Origin: Meridianimarinicoccus sp044221805
GTDB lineage: Bacteria > Pseudomonadota > Alphaproteobacteria > Rhodobacterales > Rhodobacteraceae
NCBI GenBank assembly: GCA_044221805.1
Contig: JBGAOK010000004.1
Coordinates: forward strand, 10,943 to 74,942
Length of the DNA stretch: 64,000 nt
Reading direction: 5' to 3'
Shown: positions 16,619 to 25,070 of the stretch, piece by piece
Numbering within the stretch: the stretch's first letter is position 1
How the letters are laid out: each line of letters starts with the position of its first letter
The notes under the pieces: generated by a model
The model's database searches: none
Seen by the model: only the letters and a program-made list of their open reading frames with translations
Told to the model about the DNA's origin: nothing
Translations under genes and position numbers: made by a program

Positions 16619-17566
16619 ATGATCGCAAGACGGACCCTCATCGGCGCCATCAGCGCCGCCGCATTGATCGCCGGGGCTGGCTTCGCCCAGGCCCAGGACA
16701 AGATCTACATCCCGCTGATCTCGAAAGGATTCCAGCACCAGTTCTGGCAGGCGGTGAAGGCCGGTGCCGACAAGGGTGCGGCGGAATTCGGCGTCGAGGT
16801 GACCTTCGAGGGGCCCGATACCGAGGCCCAGGTCGACAAGCAGATGGACATGCTGGCCGCCGCGCTGGCGAAGAAGCCCGCCGCGATCGGCTTTGCCGCG
16901 CTGGACAGCCAGGCGGCGATCCCGCTGCTGAAGCAGGCGCAAGCGGCCGGCATTCCGGTGGTCGCCTTCGACTCGGGCGTGGACAGCGACATTCCCGTGA
17001 CCACCGCCGCCACCGACAACATCGCGGCCGCGGCGCTGGCCGCCGACAAGATGGCCGAGCTGATCGGCGGGTCGGGCAAGGTGGCGCTGGTGGTGCATGA
17101 CCAGACCTCGCGCACCGGGATCGACCGGCGCGACGGCTTCGTGAACCAGGTCAAGGCGAAGTATCCGAACATCGAGATCGTCGACATCCAGTACGGTGCC
17201 GGCGACCAGCTCCAGTCGACCGAGATCGCCAAGGCGATCCTGACCGCCAACCCCGACCTGAAGGGCATGTTCGGCGCCAACGAAGGCTCGGCCATCGGCG
17301 TCATCAACGCGGTGACCGAGTTGAAGCGGCCCGAGGTGGTGGTGATCGGCTATGACAGCGGCGCCGCCCAGAAGGACGCGATCCGGTCCGGCAAGATGGC
17401 GGGCGCGATCACCCAGAACCCGGTCGGCATCGGCTACGAGACGGTGAAGGCCGCCGTGGCCGCCGCCAAGGGCGAACAGGTGCCGCCGCAGATCGACACC
17501 GGTTTCTTCTGGTACGACAAGACCAGCATCAACAACCCCGAGATCGCCGCCGTTCTCTACGATTGA
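16619..17566 (+). CDS. Sugar ABC transporter substrate-binding protein (RbsB-like)
   Basis: This 315-residue periplasmic type-1 binding protein has a signal peptide (residues 1-25, ending GAGFAQAQ). Conserved stretches are KIYIPLISKGFQHQFWQAVK, IPVVAFDSGVDSDIPVTTAA and VVVIGYDSGAAQKDAIRSGK. A GGGAGG ribosome-binding site precedes the ATG at 16619. It is the receptor of the second transporter; the adjoining fuconate-type catabolic genes suggest L-fucose or a related sugar (inference). Confidence 0.92.
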   Translation: MIARRTLIGAISAAALIAGAGFAQAQDKIYIPLISKGFQHQFWQAVKAGADKGAAEFGVEVTFEGPDTEAQVDKQMDMLAAALAKKPAAIGFAALDSQAAIPLLKQAQAAGIPVVAFDSGVDSDIPVTTAATDNIAAAALAADKMAELIGGSGKVALVVHDQTSRTGIDRRDGFVNQVKAKYPNIEIVDIQYGAGDQLQSTEIAKAILTANPDLKGMFGANEGSAIGVINAVTELKRPEVVVIGYDSGAAQKDAIRSGKMAGAITQNPVGIGYETVKAAVAAAKGEQVPPQIDTGFFWYDKTSINNPEIAAVLYD

Positions 17567-17578
17567 GCGGTGCGGTGC

Positions 17579-17614
17579 GGGCGGCGGGGGTTAGGCCATA
17601 GGCCCCCGCCGCCC
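17579..17614 (+). terminator. Strong GC-rich hairpin after the second transporter
   Basis: A perfect 12-bp stem (17579-17590 with 17603-17614) and a 12-base loop follow the binding-protein stop by 12 bases. No clear T tract follows (GGTCCTGACCTTCC). It may attenuate or stabilise the transporter mRNA ahead of the catabolic genes. Confidence 0.65.
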
Positions 17615-17688
17615 GGTCCTGACCTTCCTTGCTGAACCCCAGTCGCCCTTGCGCGACGCCCCGGCCGCCGGCCGGGGAAGCTGCCGGA

Positions 17689-18540
17689 ATGACCAGAATG
17701 CGACTGCTCCGCCACGGCCCGAAGGGCCAGGAACGCCCGGGCCTGATCGATGGCCGGGGCGTGATGCGCGACCTCTCGGGCCATGTCCCGGACATTGCCG
17801 GCGCGGCGCTGCTGCCCGACAGCCTGGCCCGGCTGGCCGCGCTGGACCCCGACAGCCTGCCCGCGGTCCCCGGAAGCCCGCGGATCGGCGCCTGTGTCGG
17901 GCAGGTCGGCAAGTTCATCTGCATCGGCCTGAACTATGCCGACCACGCCGCCGAATCCGGGCTGCCGGTGCCGGCCGAGCCGGTGGTCTTCGCCAAGTGG
18001 ACCAGCGCCATCTGCGGCCCCGACGACGATATCGAGATCCCGCGCGGATCGAGCAAGACCGACTGGGAGGTCGAGCTGGGCGTGGTGATCGGCCAGGGTG
18101 GCCGCTACATCGCGGAAGGCGATGCCCTGTCCCACGTGGCCGGATACTGCGTGATCAATGACGTCTCGGAACGGGAATGGCAGCTGGAGCGCGGCGGCAC
18201 CTGGGACAAGGGCAAGGGCTGCGACACCTTCGGGCCGATCGGGCCGTGGCTGGTGACCCCGGACGAGGCCGGCGACATCGACTCTCTGGCCATGTGGCTC
18301 GAAGTCGAGGGGCACCGCTTCCAGTCGGGCAGCACCGCCACGATGATCTTCCGGGTGCCGGCGATCATCGCCTATCTATCGCGCTTCCTGTCGCTGCAGC
18401 CCGGCGACGTGATCTCGACCGGCACGCCGCCGGGGGTCGGGCTCGGCCAGAAGCCGCCGCGCTATCTGAAGGGCGGCGAGACCATCCGCCTGGGCATCGA
18501 CGGGCTGGGCGTGCAGACCCAGAAGGTCGTGCGCGCATGA
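17689..18540 (+). CDS. FAH-family hydrolase, probable 2,4-diketo-3-deoxy-L-fuconate hydrolase
   Basis: This 283-residue fumarylacetoacetate hydrolase family enzyme has metal ligands in TDWEVELGVVIG, the FAH segment CIGLNYADHAAESGLPVPAE and the C-terminal GDVISTGTPPGVGLGQKPP. FAH enzymes hydrolyse C-C bonds of diketo acids. With an L-fuconate dehydratase overlapping its stop (ATGA), the expected substrate is 2,4-diketo-3-deoxy-L-fuconate (or the rhamnonate isomer), giving pyruvate and L-lactate. The start at 17689 (MTRMRLLRHG) begins the conserved part. Ureidoglycolate lyase is an alternative reading but fits the neighbours less well. Confidence 0.82.
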   Translation: MTRMRLLRHGPKGQERPGLIDGRGVMRDLSGHVPDIAGAALLPDSLARLAALDPDSLPAVPGSPRIGACVGQVGKFICIGLNYADHAAESGLPVPAEPVVFAKWTSAICGPDDDIEIPRGSSKTDWEVELGVVIGQGGRYIAEGDALSHVAGYCVINDVSEREWQLERGGTWDKGKGCDTFGPIGPWLVTPDEAGDIDSLAMWLEVEGHRFQSGSTATMIFRVPAIIAYLSRFLSLQPGDVISTGTPPGVGLGQKPPRYLKGGETIRLGIDGLGVQTQKVVRA

Positions 18541-19814
18541 CCCGCATCACCGGCCTGCGCAGCCTCGACGTGCGCTTTCCGACCAGCCTGTCGCTGGACG
18601 GATCGGACGCGATGAACCCCGACCCGGACTATTCCGCGGCCTATGTGATCCTCGAAACCGACGGTCCCCACGAAGGCCATGGCCTGACCTTCACCATCGG
18701 CCGCGGCAACGAGATCTGCATCAGCGCGATCGAGGCGCTGCGCCCGCTGGTGGTGGGGCTGGACATGGGCTGGATCGCGGCGGACATGGGCCGGTTCTGG
18801 CGCAACGTCACCGGCGACAGCCAGCTGCGCTGGATCGGCCCGGACAAGGGCGCGATCCATCTGGCCACCGGCGCGGTGGTCAACGCGGTCTGGGACCTGT
18901 GGGCCAAGCTGGAAGGCAAGCCGGTCTGGCAACTGGTCGCCGACATGACCCCGGCCGAGATCGTGCGCTGCATCGATTTCCGCTACCTGACCGACTGCAT
19001 CACGCCCGACTGGGCGCTCGACTTCCTGACCCGCGCCGCCGAAGGCAAGGCCGGCCGCATCGCCACTCTGCAGGCCGAGGGCTATCCCTGCTACACAACC
19101 TCGGCCGGCTGGCTCGGCTATGACGACGCCAAGCTGAGCCGGCTCTGCCGCGAGGCGGTGGAGGCGGGCTTCCGCCACATCAAGATGAAAGTCGGGCGCG
19201 ACCTTGCCGACGACATCCGCCGCCTGACCATCGCCCGCGACACGGTCGGCCCGGACGTCAGGCTGATGATCGACGCCAACCAGGTCTGGGAGGTCGACCA
19301 GGCGATCGACTGGGTCAGGAAGCTGGCCTTCGCAGACCCGTGGTTCATCGAGGAACCGACCAGCCCCGACGACGTGGCCGGGCACCGCCGGATCCGCGCG
19401 GGCGTCGCCCCGGTGCAGGTGGCGACCGGCGAGATGTGCCAGAACCGGGTGCTGTTCAAGCAGTTCATCATGGAAGGCGCGGTCGACGTGGTGCAGATCG
19501 ACGCCTGCCGGCTGGGCGGGGTGAACGAGATCCTCGCGGTGCTGCTGATGGCGGCAAAGCACGGGTTGAAGGTCTGCCCCCATGCCGGGGGGGTGGGGCT
19601 CTGCGAATATGTCCAGCATCTGGCGATGATCGACTACCTCTGCATCGCCGGCACCCGCGAGGGCCGGGTGATCGAATATGTCGACCACCTGCACGAGCAT
19701 TTCCTTGATCCCAGCGTGATCCGGAACGCCGCCTACCTGCCGCCGACCGCGCCGGGCTTCTCGATCCAGATGAAACCCATGAGCCTGGCCGCCTATCGCT
19801 TCCGGGCCGGTTGA
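18537..19814 (+). CDS. L-fuconate dehydratase (enolase superfamily)
   Basis: This 425-residue mandelate racemase/enolase family protein removes water from L-fuconate to form 2-keto-3-deoxy-L-fuconate. The N-terminal GPHEGHGLTFTIGRGNE is the fuconate dehydratase capping-domain signature. In the barrel, HIKMKVG carries the catalytic lysines, MIDANQVW, IEEPTSPDD and ATGEMCQNR supply the Mg2+ ligands, and KVCPHAGGVGLCE holds the catalytic histidine. The length matches FucD and human ENOSF1-type proteins. It overlaps the FAH hydrolase gene by four bases. Confidence 0.9.
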   Translation: MTRITGLRSLDVRFPTSLSLDGSDAMNPDPDYSAAYVILETDGPHEGHGLTFTIGRGNEICISAIEALRPLVVGLDMGWIAADMGRFWRNVTGDSQLRWIGPDKGAIHLATGAVVNAVWDLWAKLEGKPVWQLVADMTPAEIVRCIDFRYLTDCITPDWALDFLTRAAEGKAGRIATLQAEGYPCYTTSAGWLGYDDAKLSRLCREAVEAGFRHIKMKVGRDLADDIRRLTIARDTVGPDVRLMIDANQVWEVDQAIDWVRKLAFADPWFIEEPTSPDDVAGHRRIRAGVAPVQVATGEMCQNRVLFKQFIMEGAVDVVQIDACRLGGVNEILAVLLMAAKHGLKVCPHAGGVGLCEYVQHLAMIDYLCIAGTREGRVIEYVDHLHEHFLDPSVIRNAAYLPPTAPGFSIQMKPMSLAAYRFRAG

Positions 19815-19913
19815 GCGGGCGGCGCCGGCCCGGAACCGGCAAGCGGCCACGTTCCGCTTCCGGATCCGCCCGGAAGGGTCTATGCGGGACCGATCCAGCC
19901 CGAGGAGCACCCG

Positions 19914-20207
19914 ATGGCCGACGAAGACTATGTCTATGACGAGGCCACCGGCGAATGGCGCCCGGCAGGGGCTGCCACCGAAACCACCGTGGCCCGGGTC
20001 GTGCGCGACTCGGCCGGGACCGTGCTGGCCGACGGCGACTCGGTCACCCTGATCAAGGACCTGAAGGTCAAGGGCAGCAACCAGACCCTGAAGCAGGGCT
20101 CGGTGATCCGCTCGATCCGTCTGACGGACAACGAGGACGAGATCGACTGCCGTCACGACACGATCAAGGGTCTGGTCCTGCGCACCGAATTCGTCCGCAA
20201 GCGCTGA
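19914..20207 (+). CDS. PhnA C-terminal domain protein without the zinc ribbon
   Basis: This 97-residue protein contains the PhnA/YjdM C-terminal domain (VVRDSAGTVLADGDSVTLIK, DLKVKGSNQTLKQGSVIRSI, then IRLTDNEDEIDCR). Full-length PhnA/YjdM has an N-terminal zinc ribbon. Here it is replaced by a short acidic stretch (MADEDYVYDEATGEWRPAGA). The name comes from the phosphonate region in E. coli, but a direct role in phosphonate use is not established. It is monocistronic, with a GAGGAG ribosome-binding site. Confidence 0.85.
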   Translation: MADEDYVYDEATGEWRPAGAATETTVARVVRDSAGTVLADGDSVTLIKDLKVKGSNQTLKQGSVIRSIRLTDNEDEIDCRHDTIKGLVLRTEFVRKR

Positions 20208-20250
20208 AGCGCCCCACAGCGCAGGAGCGACATCGGCGGCGGCGGACCTA

Positions 20251-21171
20251 TCAGGGCGCGTCCCCGCGCTGCTTCAGCACCGCCGCCACAGCGACGCGGA
20301 ACAGGTGGACGTCGGGCGTCGGCGTGTCCTCGGGCCGGGCCAGAAGGCCGACCGGTCCGGTGGTCAGGCTGGTGTCGAAGGGCAGGGCGACCAGACGGCC
20401 ATCGGCGATCTCGTTCGCAACCACGCCGCCCGAGATGATCCAGACCGCATCGCTGATCCGGGTATAGACCCGCCCGAAGGCGCCCGAGACGGTTTCCAGC
20501 CGGTTCGGAATCTCGCCGATGCCCGCGGCGATCAGGAAGCGCTCCACGATCGGGCGGATCACCGCCCCTTGCGGCGGATAGAGGATCTGGAACCCGGTGA
20601 TCCGGTCGATCTGCGGATCCTGCAGGATCGGGTGCCCGGGCCGCACCACGAAGACCACGGTTTCGTTGTAGATCTGGGTGAAGCTCAGCCCGGTCAGCAT
20701 CTCGGGCGTGCCGAGCCGGCCGATCACCAGATCCAGCAGGCCGCCGCGCAGCCGGTCGATCAGGAAATCGTGCGGCCCGTCCACGATCCTGAGCGTGGTG
20801 TCGGGCGCGGTCAGGGTGAACTCGGCGGCGACCCGCGGCATCAACCCGGCGGCGACGCTGGGCAGCACGCCCACGCTCAGCCGGGTCTTGCCGCGGCGCG
20901 AGACCTGGTCGACGCTGTCGGCGCCCTGGCGCAGCGCGGCCAGGCTCATCTCGGCGAAATGCAGGAAGACCTCGCCCTGCCGGGTCAGGGCGATGCCGCC
21001 GCGGTCGCGGTACAGCAGCGTCGCCCCCAGCATGTCCTCAAGCTCCTTCAAAGTCTTCGAGATCGCCGGCTGGGTCAGGAACAGCCGTTCGGCGGCCGCC
21101 TTCAGGCTCTGCTGCCGGACGATTTCCACGAAGCTTTCGATATGGCGCAGCTTGATCCGGCGGTCGAGCAT
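20251..21171 (-). CDS. pcaQ: LysR-type activator of the pca genes, PcaQ
   Basis: This 306-residue LysR regulator is divergent from pobA-pcaDCHG. The N-terminal wHTH is IKLRHIESFVEIVRQQSLKA, AAERLFLTQPAISKTLKELE, and the PcaQ-type effector domain follows (LSVGVLPSVAAGLMPRVAAE, PFDTSLTTGPVGLLARPEDT). PcaQ activates protocatechuate genes with beta-carboxy-muconate or gamma-carboxymuconolactone as inducer. Alternative: another aromatic-pathway LysR, less likely given location and match. Confidence 0.92.
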   Translation of the reverse strand: MLDRRIKLRHIESFVEIVRQQSLKAAAERLFLTQPAISKTLKELEDMLGATLLYRDRGGIALTRQGEVFLHFAEMSLAALRQGADSVDQVSRRGKTRLSVGVLPSVAAGLMPRVAAEFTLTAPDTTLRIVDGPHDFLIDRLRGGLLDLVIGRLGTPEMLTGLSFTQIYNETVVFVVRPGHPILQDPQIDRITGFQILYPPQGAVIRPIVERFLIAAGIGEIPNRLETVSGAFGRVYTRISDAVWIISGGVVANEIADGRLVALPFDTSLTTGPVGLLARPEDTPTPDVHLFRVAVAAVLKQRGDAP

Positions 21172-21264
21172 TTGATTGCCTAATTGGGAAAGTAAATCGA
21201 ACTATTCATCATTTTACATCTTCGTTTGATTATATCAACCTCTGCGCATCAGGGGGGAGACAGA
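21172..21264. promoter_or_regulatory. pcaQ-pobA divergent promoter region
   Basis: This 93-base AT-rich gap must carry both promoters. An imperfect inverted repeat TTGCC-N5-GGGAA (21176-21190) lies just upstream of pcaQ, with T-N-A spacing typical of LysR boxes. The classic PcaQ site reported in rhizobia (ATAACC-N4-GGTTAT type) is not visible. An AGGGGGGAG ribosome-binding site for pobA is at about 21251-21259. Confidence 0.45.
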
Positions 21265-22434
21265 ATGCGCACACAGGTGGCGATCATCGGCGGCGGGCCA
21301 TCGGGCCTGCTTCTTTCGCAACTGCTGCACCAGCGCGGCATCGACAGTGTCGTGCTGGAACGCAAGACCCGGGACTATGTCCTGGGCCGGATCCGCGCCG
21401 GGATCCTGGAAACCGGGCTGGTCGCACTGATGCGCGAGGCCGGCGCCGCCGGGCGGCTGGACCGGGAATGCTTCATCCATGACGGCACCCGGATCGCCAG
21501 CGGCGAGGAGATGTTCGGGATCAACTTCACCGAGCTGACCGGCACGCCGGTGGTGGTCTATGGCCAGACCGAACTGACCCGCGACCTCTATGACGTCCGC
21601 GAGGCGGCGGGGGGCACCATCGTCTTCAATGCCGAGGACGTACAGATCGACGGCGCCGACACCGCAACGCCCTGCGTCACCTACCGGGTGAACGGCAAGG
21701 CGGAACGGCTCGACTGCGATTTCGTCGCCGGCTGCGACGGCTTCCACGGCGTGTCGCGCCAGACCATCCCGCTGGATATCCGCCGGGAATACGAGAAGAC
21801 CTATCCCTTCGGCTGGCTGGGCATCCTGTCGGAAACGCCCCCGGTCCATCACGAGCTGATCTATTCCAGCTCGGACCGCGGCTTCGCGCTCTGCTCCATG
21901 CGGCATGCGAAGCTCAGCCGCTACTACATCCAGTGCGCGCTCAGCGACCATGTGCAGGACTGGACCGACCAGGCCTTCTGGGACGAACTGCGCCGACGGC
22001 TGCCTGCCGAGGTGGCCGAGGCCGTGGTGACCGGCCCGTCGATCGAGAAGTCGATCGCGCCGCTCCGGTCCTTCGTGACCGAGCCGATGCAGTGGGGCCG
22101 GCTGTTCCTGTGCGGCGACGCCGCCCATATCGTGCCGCCGACCGGCGCCAAGGGGCTGAACACCGCGGCCTCGGACGTCAACTACCTGTATCGCGGGCTG
22201 GTGCAGTTCTATCACGACGGCGACCGCGCCGGGCTGGACGGCTATTCGCAGAAGGCGCTGGCCCGGATCTGGCAGGCGGAACGCTTCTCGTGGTCGATGA
22301 CCAACCTGCTGCACCGCTTCCCCCATCAGAACGAATTCGACCTGCGGATGCAGCGCGCCGAGCTTGCGCTGCTGCGCGACAACGCCGCCGCCCAGCGGGT
22401 GCTGGCCGAAAGCTATGTGGGGCTGCCCTACTGA
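21265..22434 (+). CDS. pobA: 4-hydroxybenzoate 3-monooxygenase
   Basis: PobA hydroxylates 4-hydroxybenzoate to protocatechuate using NADPH, O2 and FAD. The 389-residue product has the FAD-binding motif VAIIGGGPSGLLLSQLLHQR, the RIRAGILE substrate-side segment, the DG motif (DFVAGCDGFHGVSR) and the second FAD motif LFLCGDAAHIVPPTGAKGLN. The start at 21265 gives family length. It is the first gene of the operon and overlaps pcaD by TGATG. Confidence 0.96.
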   Translation: MRTQVAIIGGGPSGLLLSQLLHQRGIDSVVLERKTRDYVLGRIRAGILETGLVALMREAGAAGRLDRECFIHDGTRIASGEEMFGINFTELTGTPVVVYGQTELTRDLYDVREAAGGTIVFNAEDVQIDGADTATPCVTYRVNGKAERLDCDFVAGCDGFHGVSRQTIPLDIRREYEKTYPFGWLGILSETPPVHHELIYSSSDRGFALCSMRHAKLSRYYIQCALSDHVQDWTDQAFWDELRRRLPAEVAEAVVTGPSIEKSIAPLRSFVTEPMQWGRLFLCGDAAHIVPPTGAKGLNTAASDVNYLYRGLVQFYHDGDRAGLDGYSQKALARIWQAERFSWSMTNLLHRFPHQNEFDLRMQRAELALLRDNAAAQRVLAESYVGLPY

Positions 22435-23222
22435 TGCCGATGCTCGACCTGCCCGGCGTGCGGATCCACTGGCGCGAGGACGGCGATCCCGACGGCCGCC
22501 CGGTGGCCTTCGCCAATTCGCTGGGGACCGACCTGACGCTTTGGGACGCCGTGCTGCCGCTGCTGCCCGGCGGGCTGCGGCTGATCCGCTTCGACACCCG
22601 CGGCCATGGGCAAAGCACGGTGCCGCCACCGCCCTACGGGCTGGACGATCTGGTCGGCGATGCCGAGGCGCTGCTCGATCATCTGCGCGTCCGGGGCGCG
22701 GTCTTTGTCGGAGTGTCCCTTGGCGGCATGATCGCCCAGGGGCTGGCCGCCCGCCGGCCCGATCAGGTCGGTGCGCTGGTGCTGTCGAACACCGCGGCGC
22801 GAATGGGCACGCCCGGGATGTGGCAGGACCGGATCGCTTCGGTCGAGGCCGGCGGCATCGCTGCGGTGGCCGAGCCGATCCTGGACCGCTGGTTCGGGCC
22901 CGCCTTTCGCGCCTCGGGCGCCGTGGCGCCGTGGCGCGCGATGCTGACCGGCACGCCCCGCGCAGGCTACATCGGCTGCTGCGCCGCGCTGGCCGGGGCC
23001 GACCTGACCGCCTCGACCGCGGGCCTGCGGCTGCCGGCGCTGGCGATCGGCGGCTCGGCCGACGGCGCCTCGCCCAGCGAAATCGTCCGCGCCACCGCCG
23101 CGCTGATCCCCGGCGCCCGCTTCGTCGAGATCGACGGCGCCGGCCACCTGCCCTGCGTCGAGACGCCCGCGGCCCACGCCGCGATCCTGTCCGCGTTCCT
23201 GAAGGAAACCACCGATGTCTGA
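22434..23222 (+). CDS. pcaD: 3-oxoadipate enol-lactonase
   Basis: PcaD hydrolyses beta-ketoadipate enol-lactone to beta-ketoadipate. The 262-residue alpha/beta hydrolase has the nucleophile elbow GVSLGGMIAQG, the N-terminal NSLGTDLTLWDAVLP oxyanion region, LALAIGGSADG near the acid residue and a C-terminal GAGHLPCVETP with the catalytic histidine. It shares bases with the pobA stop and overlaps pcaC by eight bases. Confidence 0.94.
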   Translation: MPMLDLPGVRIHWREDGDPDGRPVAFANSLGTDLTLWDAVLPLLPGGLRLIRFDTRGHGQSTVPPPPYGLDDLVGDAEALLDHLRVRGAVFVGVSLGGMIAQGLAARRPDQVGALVLSNTAARMGTPGMWQDRIASVEAGGIAAVAEPILDRWFGPAFRASGAVAPWRAMLTGTPRAGYIGCCAALAGADLTASTAGLRLPALAIGGSADGASPSEIVRATAALIPGARFVEIDGAGHLPCVETPAAHAAILSAFLKETTDV

Positions 23223-23628
23223 GCGATACGAGACCGGCATGCAGGTACGCCGCGGCGTCCTTGGCGATGACCACGTGGACCGCGCCGAGGCCGCCAAGAC
23301 CGAATTCGACGCGCCGTTCCAGACCCTGATCACCGAAGCGGCCTGGGGTACGGTCTGGGCCTCGGACCGGATCAGCCCGCGCGAACGCTCGATGCTGACC
23401 CTGGCGCTGCTGGCGGCGCTGGGGAACTTCGAGGAGATCCCTATGCACATCCGTGCCACCGGCCGCACCGGCGCCAGCCGCGCGGACGTGCTGGAAGCCT
23501 TCCAGCACGTCGCCATCTATGCCGGCGTGCCGCGCGCCAACCACGCCATCAAGCTCGCCCGGGAGACCTATCGCGAGATGGATCAGGACCGGGCCGGCAA
23601 CACGGCCCCGGAGGAGGACAAGCAATGA
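23215..23628 (+). CDS. pcaC: 4-carboxymuconolactone decarboxylase
   Basis: PcaC decarboxylates gamma-carboxymuconolactone to the enol-lactone used by PcaD. The 137-residue protein has the CMD signature RSMLTLALLAALGNFEEIPM followed by HIRATGRTGASRADVLEAFQ and HVAIYAGVPRANHA. The start at 23215 lies inside the pcaD stop region and the stop overlaps pcaH (ATGA), so the operon is tightly coupled. Confidence 0.95.
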   Translation: MSERYETGMQVRRGVLGDDHVDRAEAAKTEFDAPFQTLITEAAWGTVWASDRISPRERSMLTLALLAALGNFEEIPMHIRATGRTGASRADVLEAFQHVAIYAGVPRANHAIKLARETYREMDQDRAGNTAPEEDKQ

Positions 23629-24350
23629 CCCCCGCAGAATTCTACCAGCGCGACCGGACCTGGCATCCGCCGGCGCTGACGCCCGACTACAAGACCTCGG
23701 TCGCGCGGTCGCCGCGTTATGCGCTGATCAGCCTGCAGAACTCGAAAAGCGAGGTCACCGGCCCGGTCTTCGGCCACAATGACATCGATCCGCTGGACCG
23801 GGACCTGATCCACAACTACGCCAAGACCGGCGAAGCCGCGATCGGCGAGCGGATCATCGTCCATGGCCGGGTGCTGGACGAGAACGCCCGCCCGGTGCCG
23901 AATACCCTTGTGGAAGTCTGGCAGGCCAACGCGGGCGGGCGCTATCGCCACAAGAAGGACACCTATCTGGCGCCGATCGACCCGAATTTCGGCGGCTGCG
24001 GCCGGACCCTGACCGATGCCGAGGGTTACTACTACTTCCGGACCGTCAAGCCCGGCGCCTACCCGTGGCGCAACTGGGTGAACAACTGGCGCCCGGCGCA
24101 TATCCATGTCTCGGTCTTCGGCACCGGCTTCGTGCAGCGGCTGATCACCCAGCTCTATTTCGAGGGCGACCCGCTGATCCCGCTCTGCCCCATCGTCAAG
24201 ACCATCCCCGATCCGCGCGCCATCGAGCAGCTGACCGCGAAGCTGGACCTGAACGCCACCATCCCGCTCGACTCCATCGCCTACAAGTTCGACATCGTGC
24301 TGCGCGGCCGCCGCTCCACGCTGTTCGAGAACCGTCTGGAAGGGAACTGA
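23625..24350 (+). CDS. pcaH: Protocatechuate 3,4-dioxygenase beta subunit
   Basis: The beta subunit carries the non-haem Fe(III) site that cleaves the protocatechuate ring between C3 and C4. Iron-ligand tyrosines are seen in NAGGRYRHKKDTYLAP and VKPGAYPWRNW, and the histidine pair in WRPAHIHVSVFG. The length, 241 residues, is standard. It sits three bases before pcaG, its structural partner. Confidence 0.96.
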   Translation: MTPAEFYQRDRTWHPPALTPDYKTSVARSPRYALISLQNSKSEVTGPVFGHNDIDPLDRDLIHNYAKTGEAAIGERIIVHGRVLDENARPVPNTLVEVWQANAGGRYRHKKDTYLAPIDPNFGGCGRTLTDAEGYYYFRTVKPGAYPWRNWVNNWRPAHIHVSVFGTGFVQRLITQLYFEGDPLIPLCPIVKTIPDPRAIEQLTAKLDLNATIPLDSIAYKFDIVLRGRRSTLFENRLEGN

Positions 24351-24353
24351 CCG

Positions 24354-24974
24354 ATGCCGCAGGAGCTGGACTATCTGAAGGAATCCCCGTCGCAGACGGC
24401 CGGTCCCTACGTCCATATCGGCCTCGCGCCGGGGGCGGCGGGCTTCGACATCTACAAGCGGGAGCTGGGCTGGGATATCGCCGGGCCGCAGGCACAGGGC
24501 GAGCGGATCCGGGTCGAGGGCGTGGTGATCGACGGCACCGGCAGCCCGATCAAGGACGTGCTGCTGGAAGCCTGGCAGGCCAATGCCGCCGGCCACTACG
24601 CCCATCCCGAGGGCGGCGGCCCGGTCGAGGACGGCTTCCACGGCTGGGGCCGGGTGATCACCGATTTCGAGACCGGCGAATGGGGCTTCGACACGGTGAA
24701 GCCGGGCCCGGTGACGGGGCGGAACGGCCGGATGATGGCACCGCACATCACCCTCTGGATCGTGGCGCGGGGCATCAACATCGGGCTGAACACCCGGCTC
24801 TACTTCTCGGACGAGGAGGCCGCCAACGCCGCCGACCCGGTGATCAACCTGATCGAATGGGAACGCCGCCGGCAGACCCTGATCGCCAAACGGGGCGAGC
24901 GCGACGGTAAGGTCGTCTACCGCTTCGACATCCGCATCCAGGGCGAGGCCGAGACGGTCTTCTTCGACGTCTGA
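24354..24974 (+). CDS. pcaG: Protocatechuate 3,4-dioxygenase alpha subunit
   Basis: This 206-residue alpha subunit pairs with PcaH in the dioxygenase. It has SPSQTAGPYVHIGLAPGAAG at the N-terminus, LLEAWQANAAGHYAHPEGGG and the beta-barrel segment APHITLWIVARGINIGLNTR. As in other alpha subunits, the iron ligands are not conserved. Confidence 0.95.
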   Translation: MPQELDYLKESPSQTAGPYVHIGLAPGAAGFDIYKRELGWDIAGPQAQGERIRVEGVVIDGTGSPIKDVLLEAWQANAAGHYAHPEGGGPVEDGFHGWGRVITDFETGEWGFDTVKPGPVTGRNGRMMAPHITLWIVARGINIGLNTRLYFSDEEAANAADPVINLIEWERRRQTLIAKRGERDGKVVYRFDIRIQGEAETVFFDV

Positions 24975-25070
24975 GCCCCGCCGTACCGCTCGGCCCGCCG
25001 CTGTGCGGCCACCGACCCCGGACCCTGACGGCCCGGGGCGCGATCACCTTGCGACCGGAGGAGACCCCCG

